Below are positions 57,109 through 64,000 of a DNA stretch of 64,000 nucleotides, in pieces. Each line of letters begins with the position of its first letter. Position 1 is the stretch's first letter. The notes beneath the pieces are model-generated. The model saw nothing but the letters and a program-made list of their open reading frames with translations, was not told the DNA's origin and searched no databases. The stretch is from Peteryoungia ipomoeae (GTDB lineage Bacteria; Pseudomonadota; Alphaproteobacteria; Rhizobiales; Rhizobiaceae). The position numbers and the translations under genes were made by a program. Location: contig NZ_STGV01000001.1 of NCBI RefSeq assembly GCF_004912165.1, positions 372,001 through 436,000 of the forward strand, in the 5' to 3' direction.

Positions 57109-57363
57109 ATGGCGGTGACAATTGATGCAATCGATCCAGTTGAAATTGGCGGGGCGGGGGCGGATCCCCAGTCTGGCGCGGCAACCTGGTCATTGTTTCG
57201 CCTGTTCAGGCTCTGGCGCCGGCGGCGGGTTACCCGCATCCATCTGGCAGCCCTTAGCCCATATCAGCTGAAGGACATCGGCCTTACGAAGGAGGAGGCG
57301 CAAAGGGAAATCCGTCGATCGAGGCTTCTGCCGATCGATCGCGCCATACAGCCGCCCTTCTGA
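57109..57363 (+). CDS. DUF1127-domain small basic protein
   Basis: An 84-residue protein with a canonical DUF1127 domain: FRLFRLWRRRRVTRIHLAALSPYQLKDIGLTKEEAQREIRR, the Arg-rich helix followed by L-S-x-x-x-L-x-D-I-G. The N-terminal 30 residues are variable. ATG 57109 follows GGAG nine bases upstream. It is divergent from the MocR regulator and could be its target, or merely share its promoter region. A second DUF1127 gene in the window (38392) is less typical. Confidence 0.88.
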   Translation: MAVTIDAIDPVEIGGAGADPQSGAATWSLFRLFRLWRRRRVTRIHLAALSPYQLKDIGLTKEEAQREIRRSRLLPIDRAIQPPF

Positions 57364-57380
57364 TCCATCGGCTTGGTCGA

Positions 57381-57773
57381 TCAGCAGTCCTTGCTGCCGT
57401 TTGCCCAGCGGACGACATCTTGACGGATGCGGCCTGAGAGGCTTTCGTTCATCAACGGGCCGAAAGCGTCAAGGCGGGCGGGCCGGCCTTCCGCCTGAAT
57501 GACCAGCAGCGGACGGATGTCGCTTGAGCCCTTGCGCACGAGCAGGATGCGTGGTCGGCCAGAGAAAGATGTGAGTTCTGGAGCAAGCGCATAGGCCTTG
57601 AAGGCGGCGTCGCCGGATTTGAACCAGCAGCGGTTGGCGCCGACAGCGACCTTTTCCATGATGTCCAGCGCCGATTGGCCCTGTGCGACAGGCTTCGGAC
57701 TTTCCGACTTGCAGCCAGCAAGCAGGGCGGCGACGGTGAGGGAGGCAATCATGAAGAGGGGGAGGCGGCGCAT
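57381..57773 (-). CDS. Small lipoprotein of unknown function
   Basis: A 130-residue lipoprotein. The signal ends in LLAGCKSE with the lipidated cysteine at residue 21. The mature part has no family that I recognise: a helical first half and a strand-rich RILLVRKGSSDIRPLLVIQAEG segment, plus one Cys at the end. Starts 58 bp after purQ on the same strand, so it may ride on the pur transcript. Confidence 0.78.
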   Translation of the reverse strand: MRRLPLFMIASLTVAALLAGCKSESPKPVAQGQSALDIMEKVAVGANRCWFKSGDAAFKAYALAPELTSFSGRPRILLVRKGSSDIRPLLVIQAEGRPARLDAFGPLMNESLSGRIRQDVVRWANGSKDC

Positions 57774-57831
57774 GGTCTGATCCTTGCTGATGCCGCATCC
57801 CTAACAGCGAAAGGGTTAACCCAAGCTTAAC

Positions 57832-58503
57832 TTAGGCGGCGATGACGTCGAGAGCCGAGGCAAAGATGCCGCGGCCGTCATTGCCGCCATGGGCCGCCTC
57901 GATCAGGTTTTCCGGGTGCGGCATCATGCCGAGCACATTGCCCTTGGCGTTGATGACGCCGGCAATGTCGTTGATCGAGCCGTTCGGATTGGTGCCGTCG
58001 GCATAACGGAACACGACCTGGCCATTGCCTTCAATCGCAGCCAGCGTCTCGGCATCGGCAAAGTAGTTGCCGTCATGATGCGCGACGGGGCAGCGGATAA
58101 TCTGGCCCTTGGCATAGGCGCGGGTAAAGTCCGTGTCCGCATTCGCCACCTGGAGCTTGATCTCCTTGCAGACGAACTTGAGCGATGTATTGCGCATCAG
58201 CGCACCGGGCAGCATGCCGGCTTCCACAAGGATCTGGAAGCCGTTGCAGACGCCGATGACCTTGACGCCCTTCTCGGCCTTTTCCTTGATTGCCTGCATG
58301 ACAGGCATGCGGGCGGCAATTGCGCCGCAACGCAGATAGTCGCCATAGGAGAAGCCGCCGGGAATGACGATCAGATCGACATCCGGTACCTCGGTTTCTG
58401 TCTGCCAGATGGTGACGGGGGTGTGGCCGGAGATCTTGGTCAGAGCCGCGATCATGTCACGGTCACGATTGAGGCCTGGGAGCTGGACGACGGCTGATTT
58501 CAT
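57832..58503 (-). CDS. purQ: Phosphoribosylformylglycinamidine synthase subunit PurQ
   Basis: A 223-residue class I glutamine amidotransferase subunit that supplies ammonia to PurL. Catalytic cysteine C86 in [12 protein letters not shown]-terminal [28 protein letters not shown], and the C-terminal His-Glu in [10 protein letters not shown] are all present. Overlaps the small coiled-coil gene upstream by 4 bp (ATGA). Confidence 0.97.
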   Translation of the reverse strand: MKSAVVQLPGLNRDRDMIAALTKISGHTPVTIWQTETEVPDVDLIVIPGGFSYGDYLRCGAIAARMPVMQAIKEKAEKGVKVIGVCNGFQILVEAGMLPGALMRNTSLKFVCKEIKLQVANADTDFTRAYAKGQIIRCPVAHHDGNYFADAETLAAIEGNGQVVFRYADGTNPNGSINDIAGVINAKGNVLGMMPHPENLIEAAHGGNDGRGIFASALDVIAA

Positions 58504-58757
58504 GGCTGGGGCTCAAACCTTAGCTGGGCTTCCTGGAACTCCCGCAGCTCCAGGCGATTGTCGATACGGTCTAACCGGCTTTCGAAGTGTCCGACCGTTG
58601 CGCGCAGGTTGTTCACGTCTCCCTGCAGCGCATGCAGTTGCGCGCGCATTGTCTGATTGTCTGCGCGCAACTCACTGATGGCAAAGTCTACCTTGTCAAA
58701 TCTCTGGTTCAGCTTCTTCAGGAGTTCGAACATCAATTCGCTGGTTACTTCAGCCAT
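58500..58757 (-). CDS. Small coiled-coil protein inside the pur operon
   Basis: An 85-residue protein, almost wholly coiled coil: heptad leucines run from [66 protein letters not shown] with few breaks. It resembles small DUF-type coiled-coil regulators but matches no family that I know. ATG 58757 lies 19 bp after purS and its stop overlaps purQ by 4 bp, so it belongs to the purine operon; its role (chaperone or scaffold for the PurLQS complex, or unrelated) is unknown. Confidence 0.75.
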   Translation of the reverse strand: MAEVTSELMFELLKKLNQRFDKVDFAISELRADNQTMRAQLHALQGDVNNLRATVGHFESRLDRIDNRLELREFQEAQLRFEPQP

Positions 58758-58776
58758 CGCGTGTCTCCTTCAACCC

Positions 58777-59019
58777 TCAGGCGATGGAGATAGTATAATT
58801 CTCGATAACCGTGTTGGCGAGGAGCTTTTCACACATGGCCTTCAGGTCGGCTTCGGCCTTGGCCTTGTCTGCGCCCTCGATTTCGAGGTCGAAGACCTTG
58901 CCCTGGCGGACCTGGCCGATGCCATCGAATCCGAGTGCGCCGAGCGCGCCTTCAATGGCCTTGCCCTGGGGGTCGAGGACGCCGTTCTTCAGGGTAACGG
59001 TCACGCGTGCCTTGATCAC
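58777..59019 (-). CDS. purS: Phosphoribosylformylglycinamidine synthase subunit PurS
   Basis: An 80-residue PurS, the small linker that holds PurQ on PurL. Sequence pattern VTLKNGVLDPQGKAIEGALGALGFDGIGQVRQGKVFDLEIEG is typical. GTG 59019 is chosen because GGAG precedes it at nine bases and the protein then begins MIKARVTVTLKNG. 18 bp after purC. Confidence 0.94.
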   Translation of the reverse strand: MIKARVTVTLKNGVLDPQGKAIEGALGALGFDGIGQVRQGKVFDLEIEGADKAKAEADLKAMCEKLLANTVIENYTISIA

Positions 59020-59037
59020 TTGTCTTATCTCCAAACC

Positions 59038-59802
59038 TTACTTGACCAGAACCGGACCGGTTCCGCGAACCGGCTCGTTTTCATTCATGATGCCGAGACG
59101 GCGGGCAACTTCCTGATAGGCTTCCAGCAGTCCGCCCATGTCGTGGCGAAAGCGATCCTTGTCCAGTTTCTCGCGGGTCTCGATGTCCCAGAGCCGGCAG
59201 CTGTCGGGCGAGATCTCATCGGCGATGATGATGCGCATCATGTCGCCTTCGAACAGCCTGCCGCATTCGATCTTGAAATCGACGAGCTGGATGCCGATGC
59301 CGAGGAAGAGGCCGGACAGGAAGTCGTTGACGCGAATGGCAAGTGCCATGATGTCGTCGAGCTCGGCGGGATTGGCCCAGCCGAAGGCGGTGATGTGCTC
59401 TTCGGAGACCATCGGATCGCCAAGTGCATCCGACTTGTAGTAAAATTCGATGATCGAGCGGGGCAAAACGACGCCTTCCTCGATGCCGAGCCGTGTCGAC
59501 AAAGAGCCGGCGGCAACGTTGCGCACGACGATCTCGAGCGGGATGATCTCGACTTCCTTGATCAGCTGCTCGCGCATGTTCATCCGGCGGATGAAATGCG
59601 TCGGGATGCCGATCTTGTTCAGGTGCGTGAAGACATATTCCGAAATGCGGTTGTTCAGAACGCCTTTTCCGTCGATGACATCGTGCTTCTTCTTGTTGAA
59701 TGCCGTTGCATCATCCTTGAAGAACTGGATCAGCGTGCCCGGCTCCGGACCCTCATAGAGGATCTTTGCCTTGCCCTCGTAAACGCGGCGGCGACGGTTC
59801 AT
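59038..59802 (-). CDS. purC: SAICAR synthetase
   Basis: A 254-residue PurC, which ligates aspartate to CAIR in purine synthesis. Signatures: [11 protein letters not shown] (ATP-binding lid), [60 protein letters not shown] and [15 protein letters not shown] 59802. First gene of the purC-purS-coiled-coil-purQ run. Confidence 0.97.
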   Translation of the reverse strand: MNRRRRVYEGKAKILYEGPEPGTLIQFFKDDATAFNKKKHDVIDGKGVLNNRISEYVFTHLNKIGIPTHFIRRMNMREQLIKEVEIIPLEIVVRNVAAGSLSTRLGIEEGVVLPRSIIEFYYKSDALGDPMVSEEHITAFGWANPAELDDIMALAIRVNDFLSGLFLGIGIQLVDFKIECGRLFEGDMMRIIIADEISPDSCRLWDIETREKLDKDRFRHDMGGLLEAYQEVARRLGIMNENEPVRGTGPVLVK

Positions 59803-60046
59803 GGGTGAATTTCTCTATTGTTGGCATCCCGGCGCCTGGAGCGCGGATGCTGTGGATCAATCTTTGAAGCGGTCCCATAAAGGAAAAGAGCGGTTTTCAC
59901 AATGCAGCAGTTCACCCCTTCCTGCCAAAACGTCGCGCCGTCAGGGTCTGACCTAGAATCGCGGAAGTTTGCATTGCACTTTGTACTCCCTTTTGATTAA
60001 TGGGGAAACGAAACCGCACAATGACGGCATGAAACGGGAGATCGAT

Positions 60047-60361
60047 ATGAGCGGCATGAGTGATCGCGAAAAGGCCTTTGAAAACAAGTTTGCCCACGAT
60101 CAGGAGCTTCGCTTCAAGGCCGAAGCGCGTCGCAACAAGCTGATCGGGCTCTGGGCTGCCGGTCTGCTCGGCAAGGCGGACCCTGACGCCTATGCCCGGG
60201 AAGTGGTCGAAGCTGATTTTGAAGAGGCCGGGGACGAAGACGTGCTGCGCAAGCTGCGCGCCGACCTTTCCGCCGGCGGTGTTTCGATCACCGATGAGGA
60301 ACTGCGCGAAAAGATGGTCGAATTTCTCGGCCAGGCCATCGAGCAGGTCCAAAACAGCTAA
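60047..60361 (+). CDS. F1-ATPase inhibitor subunit zeta (DUF1476)
   Basis: A 104-residue helical protein of the DUF1476 family. It begins MSGMSDREKAFENKFAHDQELRFKAEARRNKLIGLWAAGLLG, the conserved N-terminal block that in Paracoccus denitrificans inhibits reverse ATP hydrolysis by binding F1; the rest is four helices (EDVLRKLRADLSAGGVSITDEELREKMVEFLGQAI). ATG 60047 with GGGAG upstream. Divergent from purC; the ATP synthase genes are elsewhere. Confidence 0.92.
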   Translation: MSGMSDREKAFENKFAHDQELRFKAEARRNKLIGLWAAGLLGKADPDAYAREVVEADFEEAGDEDVLRKLRADLSAGGVSITDEELREKMVEFLGQAIEQVQNS

Positions 60362-60380
60362 GCGAATTGTAGTCGCGCCA

Positions 60381-62924
60381 TTATTGATGTCTGCGCTGCG
60401 GTCCACGGGCCGCGGCGTTTTTTTTGTCCAATGCCAGCAGTTCGGTTGTCGTTTGGACGTCGAATGGCCTGGATAGTCCAAACCCCTGCAGGACGTCACA
60501 TCCGAGCCGTTTGAGAATGCGGGCATGCTCTTCGGTTTCGACACCTTCCGCCGTGACCCTGATCTTCAGCGACCTGGCGATCTGGATGATCGACATGACC
60601 AGCACGCGTTGTTCCTGGCTGGTTGGCAGGTTCTGGATCAATTGCCGATCGATTTTCAACGTGCTGGGTTTCAGGTTGAGCAAGCCGACAATCGAGGCAT
60701 GTCCCGTCCCGAAATCATCGATCTCGATGTCGATTTCCAGACGACGCAATGCCTCCAGATTGCGCATGACCGTCTCATCCTGACGGTCGAGAAAAACGCT
60801 TTCCAGAATTTCGAAGGATACGGATCCGGGGCGGATCGACATCAAAGACAGGGCTTCGGCCATATCCGGGTCGCTCAGGCGTTTCGATGACACATTGACC
60901 GAGACCTTCGGCAGGTCAAAGCCTTGTTGACGCCAGCTTTCGAGATCCCTGACGGCCTTCGCCAACATGATTTTGTCGACCTGCGCCAGAACCCCGCAAT
61001 CGTCGGCTGTGGCGAGAAAGCGATCCGGGCCGATCATGCCCAGACGAGGATGATCCCATCGCACAAGACATTCGGCACCGACCACGCGGCGCGTTCGCGC
61101 GTCGTATTGCAGCTGGTAGAACGGCACGAGCTCATCGTTCTCCAGTGCCCGCATCAGTTCGTTCTCCAGCCGCTGGGCATGAGCAAGGGCGGTCCGGCTT
61201 TTCGGGGTGTAGAATTCGTGGCGGTTGCGACCATTGTTCTTGGCGTTGTAGAGCGCGATGTCCGCATTCTGCAGCAACTGCGGCAGGTCGAGATCGGTTC
61301 CCGCCGAGCATGCGATGCCGATGCTCGCGCCGAAGCGGCATTCGTGGCCTTCGTGCCAGACGGGTTTGCGGATGGCGGAGATGATGTCTTCGGCGAGGCG
61401 CGCCAGGACGCTTTGGTCGCCCGTGCAATTGACCGCAAGGACAAATTCGTCGCCGCCGATGCGTGCAGCCAGTTCACCCGGCTTCAGGCAACCCGTGAGG
61501 ATCGATGCGACATGTCTGAGCATCGCATCGCCTGCACCGTGGCCCAGCGTGTCATTGATCTGCTTGAAGCGATCCAGATCGATGTGCAGGATGCCCAGGC
61601 CGTGCGTCCGCGCATGCTTTCCCTGACGCCAGGCTTCGAGGTTCGCTTCCAGGCAACGGCGGTTCGGCAGTCCGGTCAGGTAATCATGCATGGCGGAATA
61701 TTCCGCCTCAAGCCGCATGCGCTCCAGCTCGATATTGCGCATTTCGGCCAGTGCCTTTTGCCGACCGAGTTCTTGATGCAGGTTGTGGTCTTCCGTCACG
61801 TCCCAGTTGACGCCGATCATTTTCAGCCGGCCATCCTGATCCAGGTAGGGCAGACTGTTTGAGCGGATGTACCGGCAAGTGCCGTCATTGGCGATGATGC
61901 GGTAGGCGTCGGTGAAGGGGCGGAGGTCTGCGACCTTCTTCTCTACATAGGCAAGGGTGCGTTCGCGATCATCCGGATGCAGCTTGTTTTCCCAGAATTC
62001 GCCAACCTTCACCGAGTCGTCGTGCGGCAGCTCGAAAATCCGCCGCATGCCGTCATCCCACTCACTGATGCCGGACTCGAAATCGGTTTCGAAAATGCCG
62101 ATGCGAGAGAGATCGAGAGCAAGGCTTAGGCGGCGCGAAAGACCGACCAGCCATTCCTCCTGAACCTTGCGCGAGGTGACATCGGTGTCGGTGCCAACGA
62201 TTCGAATCGGCTTGCCATCGCTGCCGCGCTCGATGCAGGCACCGCGGCATTCGATCCAGACATAGTAGCCGCTGCGATGCCATTCCCGATATTGGAAGGT
62301 CATGTATTCGGGATCGCCGGCATTTTGCCGTTCGATGCAATGCAGCACATGCTCCCGGTCCTGCGGATGCACGAATTCGAGCCATTCCTGCATGTTTGGC
62401 GGGATGGGATCGTCGGGGCTCAAGCCGCGGATGGAGCGCCAGATATTGCTGTAGTAGAGCTCGCCATTGGAACGCTGGTCCCAGACCCCGGACGCCGAGC
62501 TGACAAGGGCATGGTTCCAGCGGCTTTCCCGCTCCGCCAGGTCCAGGAGCTTGCCGTTCAGAGCCGAAATGTCTGTCAAAGTAAGAAGGGCGAGGTTTGC
62601 CTCCGCGCTTGCCCGCGAAAGGCTTGCGATAAAGGCGAGGCCGCGCCCGTCCGCAGTCGCGACCTGGAGTTCAGCGGGTTCTTCCGTGAGGAATAGGCGT
62701 CTCAATGCCAGTTGCAGGCGCGCCTGATCTCCGGGTCGCAAACAGGCAGACCAGTTCTCGCCAGATGACGCATCACCCATGCTGCCCAAGAGCGCTTGAA
62801 GGGGCGCGTTTACGCTTTCCATGGTCCCGTGGATGTCAACCCAAGCCGCGGGGAAAGGAAGGTCCGAAATGCTTATAACGCGGCTCTCTTGCGGAGCCGC
62901 GTGTCTCACGGGATCGGGGCGCAC
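60381..62924 (-). CDS. PAS-PAS-GGDEF-EAL cyclic-di-GMP turnover protein
   Basis: An 847-residue cytoplasmic sensor (no membrane helix). Three PAS-like regions (about 20-130, 140-255 and 260-385) precede a GGDEF domain (about 405-560, intact motif RIGGDEFVLA) and an EAL domain (about 575-825) where the signature reads E-C-L (AECLVRW) in place of E-A-L. The other phosphodiesterase residues appear kept: NVSSKRLSD, ILES, DDFGTGHAS, LKIDRQL, AEGVET. It could make and break c-di-GMP, or mainly hydrolyse it. The start is uncertain: GTG 62924 is the first in-frame choice, and a perfect 8-bp hairpin (CGCGGCTC/GAGCCGCG, 62879-62901) lies within the first codons, so ATG 62822 is possible. Confidence 0.85.
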   Translation of the reverse strand: MRPDPVRHAAPQESRVISISDLPFPAAWVDIHGTMESVNAPLQALLGSMGDASSGENWSACLRPGDQARLQLALRRLFLTEEPAELQVATADGRGLAFIASLSRASAEANLALLTLTDISALNGKLLDLAERESRWNHALVSSASGVWDQRSNGELYYSNIWRSIRGLSPDDPIPPNMQEWLEFVHPQDREHVLHCIERQNAGDPEYMTFQYREWHRSGYYVWIECRGACIERGSDGKPIRIVGTDTDVTSRKVQEEWLVGLSRRLSLALDLSRIGIFETDFESGISEWDDGMRRIFELPHDDSVKVGEFWENKLHPDDRERTLAYVEKKVADLRPFTDAYRIIANDGTCRYIRSNSLPYLDQDGRLKMIGVNWDVTEDHNLHQELGRQKALAEMRNIELERMRLEAEYSAMHDYLTGLPNRRCLEANLEAWRQGKHARTHGLGILHIDLDRFKQINDTLGHGAGDAMLRHVASILTGCLKPGELAARIGGDEFVLAVNCTGDQSVLARLAEDIISAIRKPVWHEGHECRFGASIGIACSAGTDLDLPQLLQNADIALYNAKNNGRNRHEFYTPKSRTALAHAQRLENELMRALENDELVPFYQLQYDARTRRVVGAECLVRWDHPRLGMIGPDRFLATADDCGVLAQVDKIMLAKAVRDLESWRQQGFDLPKVSVNVSSKRLSDPDMAEALSLMSIRPGSVSFEILESVFLDRQDETVMRNLEALRRLEIDIEIDDFGTGHASIVGLLNLKPSTLKIDRQLIQNLPTSQEQRVLVMSIIQIARSLKIRVTAEGVETEEHARILKRLGCDVLQGFGLSRPFDVQTTTELLALDKKNAAARGPQRRHQ
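60394..60425 (+). terminator. Terminator after the zeta gene, inside the 3' end of the EAL gene
   Basis: CGCTGCGG (60394-60401) pairs with CCGCGGCG (60410-60417, one G-T), followed by eight T on the plus strand. It ends the zeta transcript and overlaps the last codons of the convergent GGDEF-EAL gene. Confidence 0.88.
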
Positions 62925-63032
62925 GCAATGCTCCAGACGTCGGATGACAACTCCAGGTATCTATCAGCCGTAGCTTAAAAACGGATTAACCGGTTGTGTC
63001 AATCTTTCATCTGCGCGCATAGCCAGTGACAA

Positions 63033-63581
63033 TCAAAGGCGGCCGATGAACTGTGCGAAGACCATGGTGCCCTCCGGCCAGGGGCCGTGTCCCGACTCGG
63101 CATTGAGATGGCCGGACTCGCCGGCATCGATGAGAAAGGATCCCCAGGCATTGGCGATGTCTTCGGCATGGCCGTAGTCGCCGAAGGGGTCGTTCCGGCT
63201 GGCAATCATGATCGAAGGGAAGGGCAGCGGATCGCGTGGATAGGGACCAAAGGTCATCAGATGTTTGGGTCTGATGGCGGGGTTGGCCACATCGGGAGGT
63301 GCCACGAGAAAGGCGCCGGCGACACGTTGTTTCATCTCGGGAATGGCATGGATGGCGGCCGGAATGCCCAGTGAGTGGGCGACAAGCACTACGGGGCGCG
63401 TCGAAGCGTTGACCTCTTCGGCGACCCGCGCGACCCAGTCGTCGCGCACCGGTTTAGACCACTCGGCCTGCTCTACCCGGCGCGCGGTCGAAAGTTTCTT
63501 TTCCCAGCGGCTCTGCCAGTGGTCAGCGCCGGAATTGGTGTAGCCAGGGATGATGAGGATGTCTGCTTCAGATACTTTCAT
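63033..63581 (-). CDS. RBBP9/YdeN-family alpha/beta-hydrolase
   Basis: A 182-residue serine hydrolase. It begins with ILIIPGYTNSGADHWQSRWEKKL, the family start, and carries VLVAHSLG (nucleophile S70), a P-D-V-A acid region and GESGHLNAESG for the catalytic histidine. Substrates of bacterial members are unknown. Starts at ATG 63581 and ends 109 bp before the GGDEF-EAL start region. Confidence 0.88.
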   Translation of the reverse strand: MKVSEADILIIPGYTNSGADHWQSRWEKKLSTARRVEQAEWSKPVRDDWVARVAEEVNASTRPVVLVAHSLGIPAAIHAIPEMKQRVAGAFLVAPPDVANPAIRPKHLMTFGPYPRDPLPFPSIMIASRNDPFGDYGHAEDIANAWGSFLIDAGESGHLNAESGHGPWPEGTMVFAQFIGRL

Positions 63582-63888
63582 GGGCCTTATCTGCGTCTCC
63601 CGATCCCTGCCGTCAAGGTTTCGGCCAGGGCTGGATTGTGCTGAAATTCCGTTTTTTCGATTTTTTCAGAACTGCAGGAAGACATAATCATCACGTGATG
63701 GTGTTCGGGATGATTGCGACACCTGGGGAAATTTCTGCTATCATGACGTGTCTCGGTCTTTGGCCGAAGCGTTGGACAGACAGACGTCGGCATTTCCGAC
63801 ATTGCCGTTCCAACCTGGGCAGGCGCGCAAGCGCTGCTTCGCATTTCACTTTAAGGCCTGTGAATACACGCTTGAGGAGGAAGTGAGA
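63582..63888. promoter_or_regulatory. Divergent region upstream of DUF2189 gene
   Basis: 307 bp without a gene. It holds a perfect 12-bp palindrome CATCACGTGATG at 63689-63700 that could bind a dimeric regulator, and a possible TTGCGA...TATCAT promoter around 63714-63744 with a long (19 bp) spacer. Nothing else recognisable. Confidence 0.4.
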
Positions 63889-64000
63889 ATGTCGACATTC
63901 CATGTCATGACAAGTGGTTCGGGTACAATCGAACATCCGGAAATCCGCCGCATCGGTCTCTCCGATGTGACGGGTGCCCTACGAGAAGGATTTGAAGACT
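63889..64000 (+). CDS. DUF2189-family membrane protein, N-terminal part (cut by window edge)
   Basis: The first 37 codons of a protein that begins MSTFHVMTSGSGTIEHPEIRRIGLSDVTGALREGFED. This opening resembles the start of DUF2189 (COG5473) membrane proteins, which carry several transmembrane helices after about residue 50; these lie beyond the window. ATG 63889 has GGAGG eight bases upstream. The assignment is by resemblance only. Confidence 0.6.
   Translation, partial: MSTFHVMTSGSGTIEHPEIRRIGLSDVTGALREGFED

Overview
The window is about 64 kb of a high-GC chromosome from an alphaproteobacterium, most likely a member of the Rhizobiaceae (Rhizobium/Agrobacterium-like). Supporting this are a CckA hybrid kinase, a recA promoter with the alphaproteobacterial LexA box GAAC-N7-GAAC, an F1-ATPase zeta inhibitor gene, a zinc-less DksA, DUF1127 genes, and a very large coiled-coil membrane protein resembling the rhizobial growth-pole ring proteins. 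Nearly everything is core chromosome. I see no insertion sequence, prophage, CRISPR array, rRNA or tRNA gene.

Layout. 1-5.7 kb: the 5' part of a malic enzyme gene (minus strand), an LpxH-like metallophosphoesterase, and a four-gene Mla-type lipid transport operon (STAS-fused permease, ATPase, MCE protein, lipoprotein). 5.8-11.4 kb: one giant coiled-coil gene of about 1845 codons. 11.9-15.6 kb: an Hpt-like small protein, an adrenodoxin-type ferredoxin, a likely small RNA with an anti-Shine-Dalgarno loop, a DUF922 secreted protein, and folP-folB-folK. 15.6-20.2 kb: a secreted hypothetical protein, ycjX-ycjF, a SixA-type phosphatase and dksA. 20.3-25.1 kb: a FliO-domain protein divergent from cckA. 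25.2-31.2 kb: psuK-psuG (pseudouridine breakdown), recA with LexA boxes, and alaS. 31.3-38.0 kb: a SulP transporter, a small membrane protein, icd, a tandem pair of related secreted proteins, then trmJ-murI. 38.0-49.2 kb: a 27-codon candidate ORF, a DUF1127 gene, a HerA-like ATPase, the run dac-pepT-methyltransferase, terC, rpsD with an unusual leader, glsA, ttcA, and a membrane alpha/beta-hydrolase overlapping an ICMT-like methyltransferase. 49.2-60.4 kb: a Tat-type hydrolase, an inositol-phosphatase-family gene, a Bcr/CflA transporter, grxD, a very basic small protein, bolA, purL, a MocR-type regulator divergent from a DUF1127 gene, a lipoprotein, then purQ-coiled-coil-purS-purC, and the ATPase zeta gene. 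60.4-64 kb: a PAS-GGDEF-EAL protein, an RBBP9-like hydrolase, and the start of a DUF2189 gene.

Functional themes are envelope building and polar growth (Mla, GPR-like protein, MurI, D-Ala-D-Ala carboxypeptidase, CckA), nucleotide and cofactor synthesis (fol, pur, psu), translation and tRNA modification (alaS, rpsD, trmJ, ttcA), and stress signalling (recA, dksA, c-di-GMP turnover, DUF1127, a candidate sRNA). The least explained items are the aSD-loop sRNA at 12.7-12.85 kb, the giant coiled-coil protein with its 33-bp DNA repeats, the hydrolase/ICMT pair, the tandem secreted paralogs, the extra coiled-coil gene inside the pur operon, and the promoter-plus-terminator arrangement ahead of rpsD. 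Translation starts were chosen by hand from Shine-Dalgarno spacing and family knowledge; no database search was possible.
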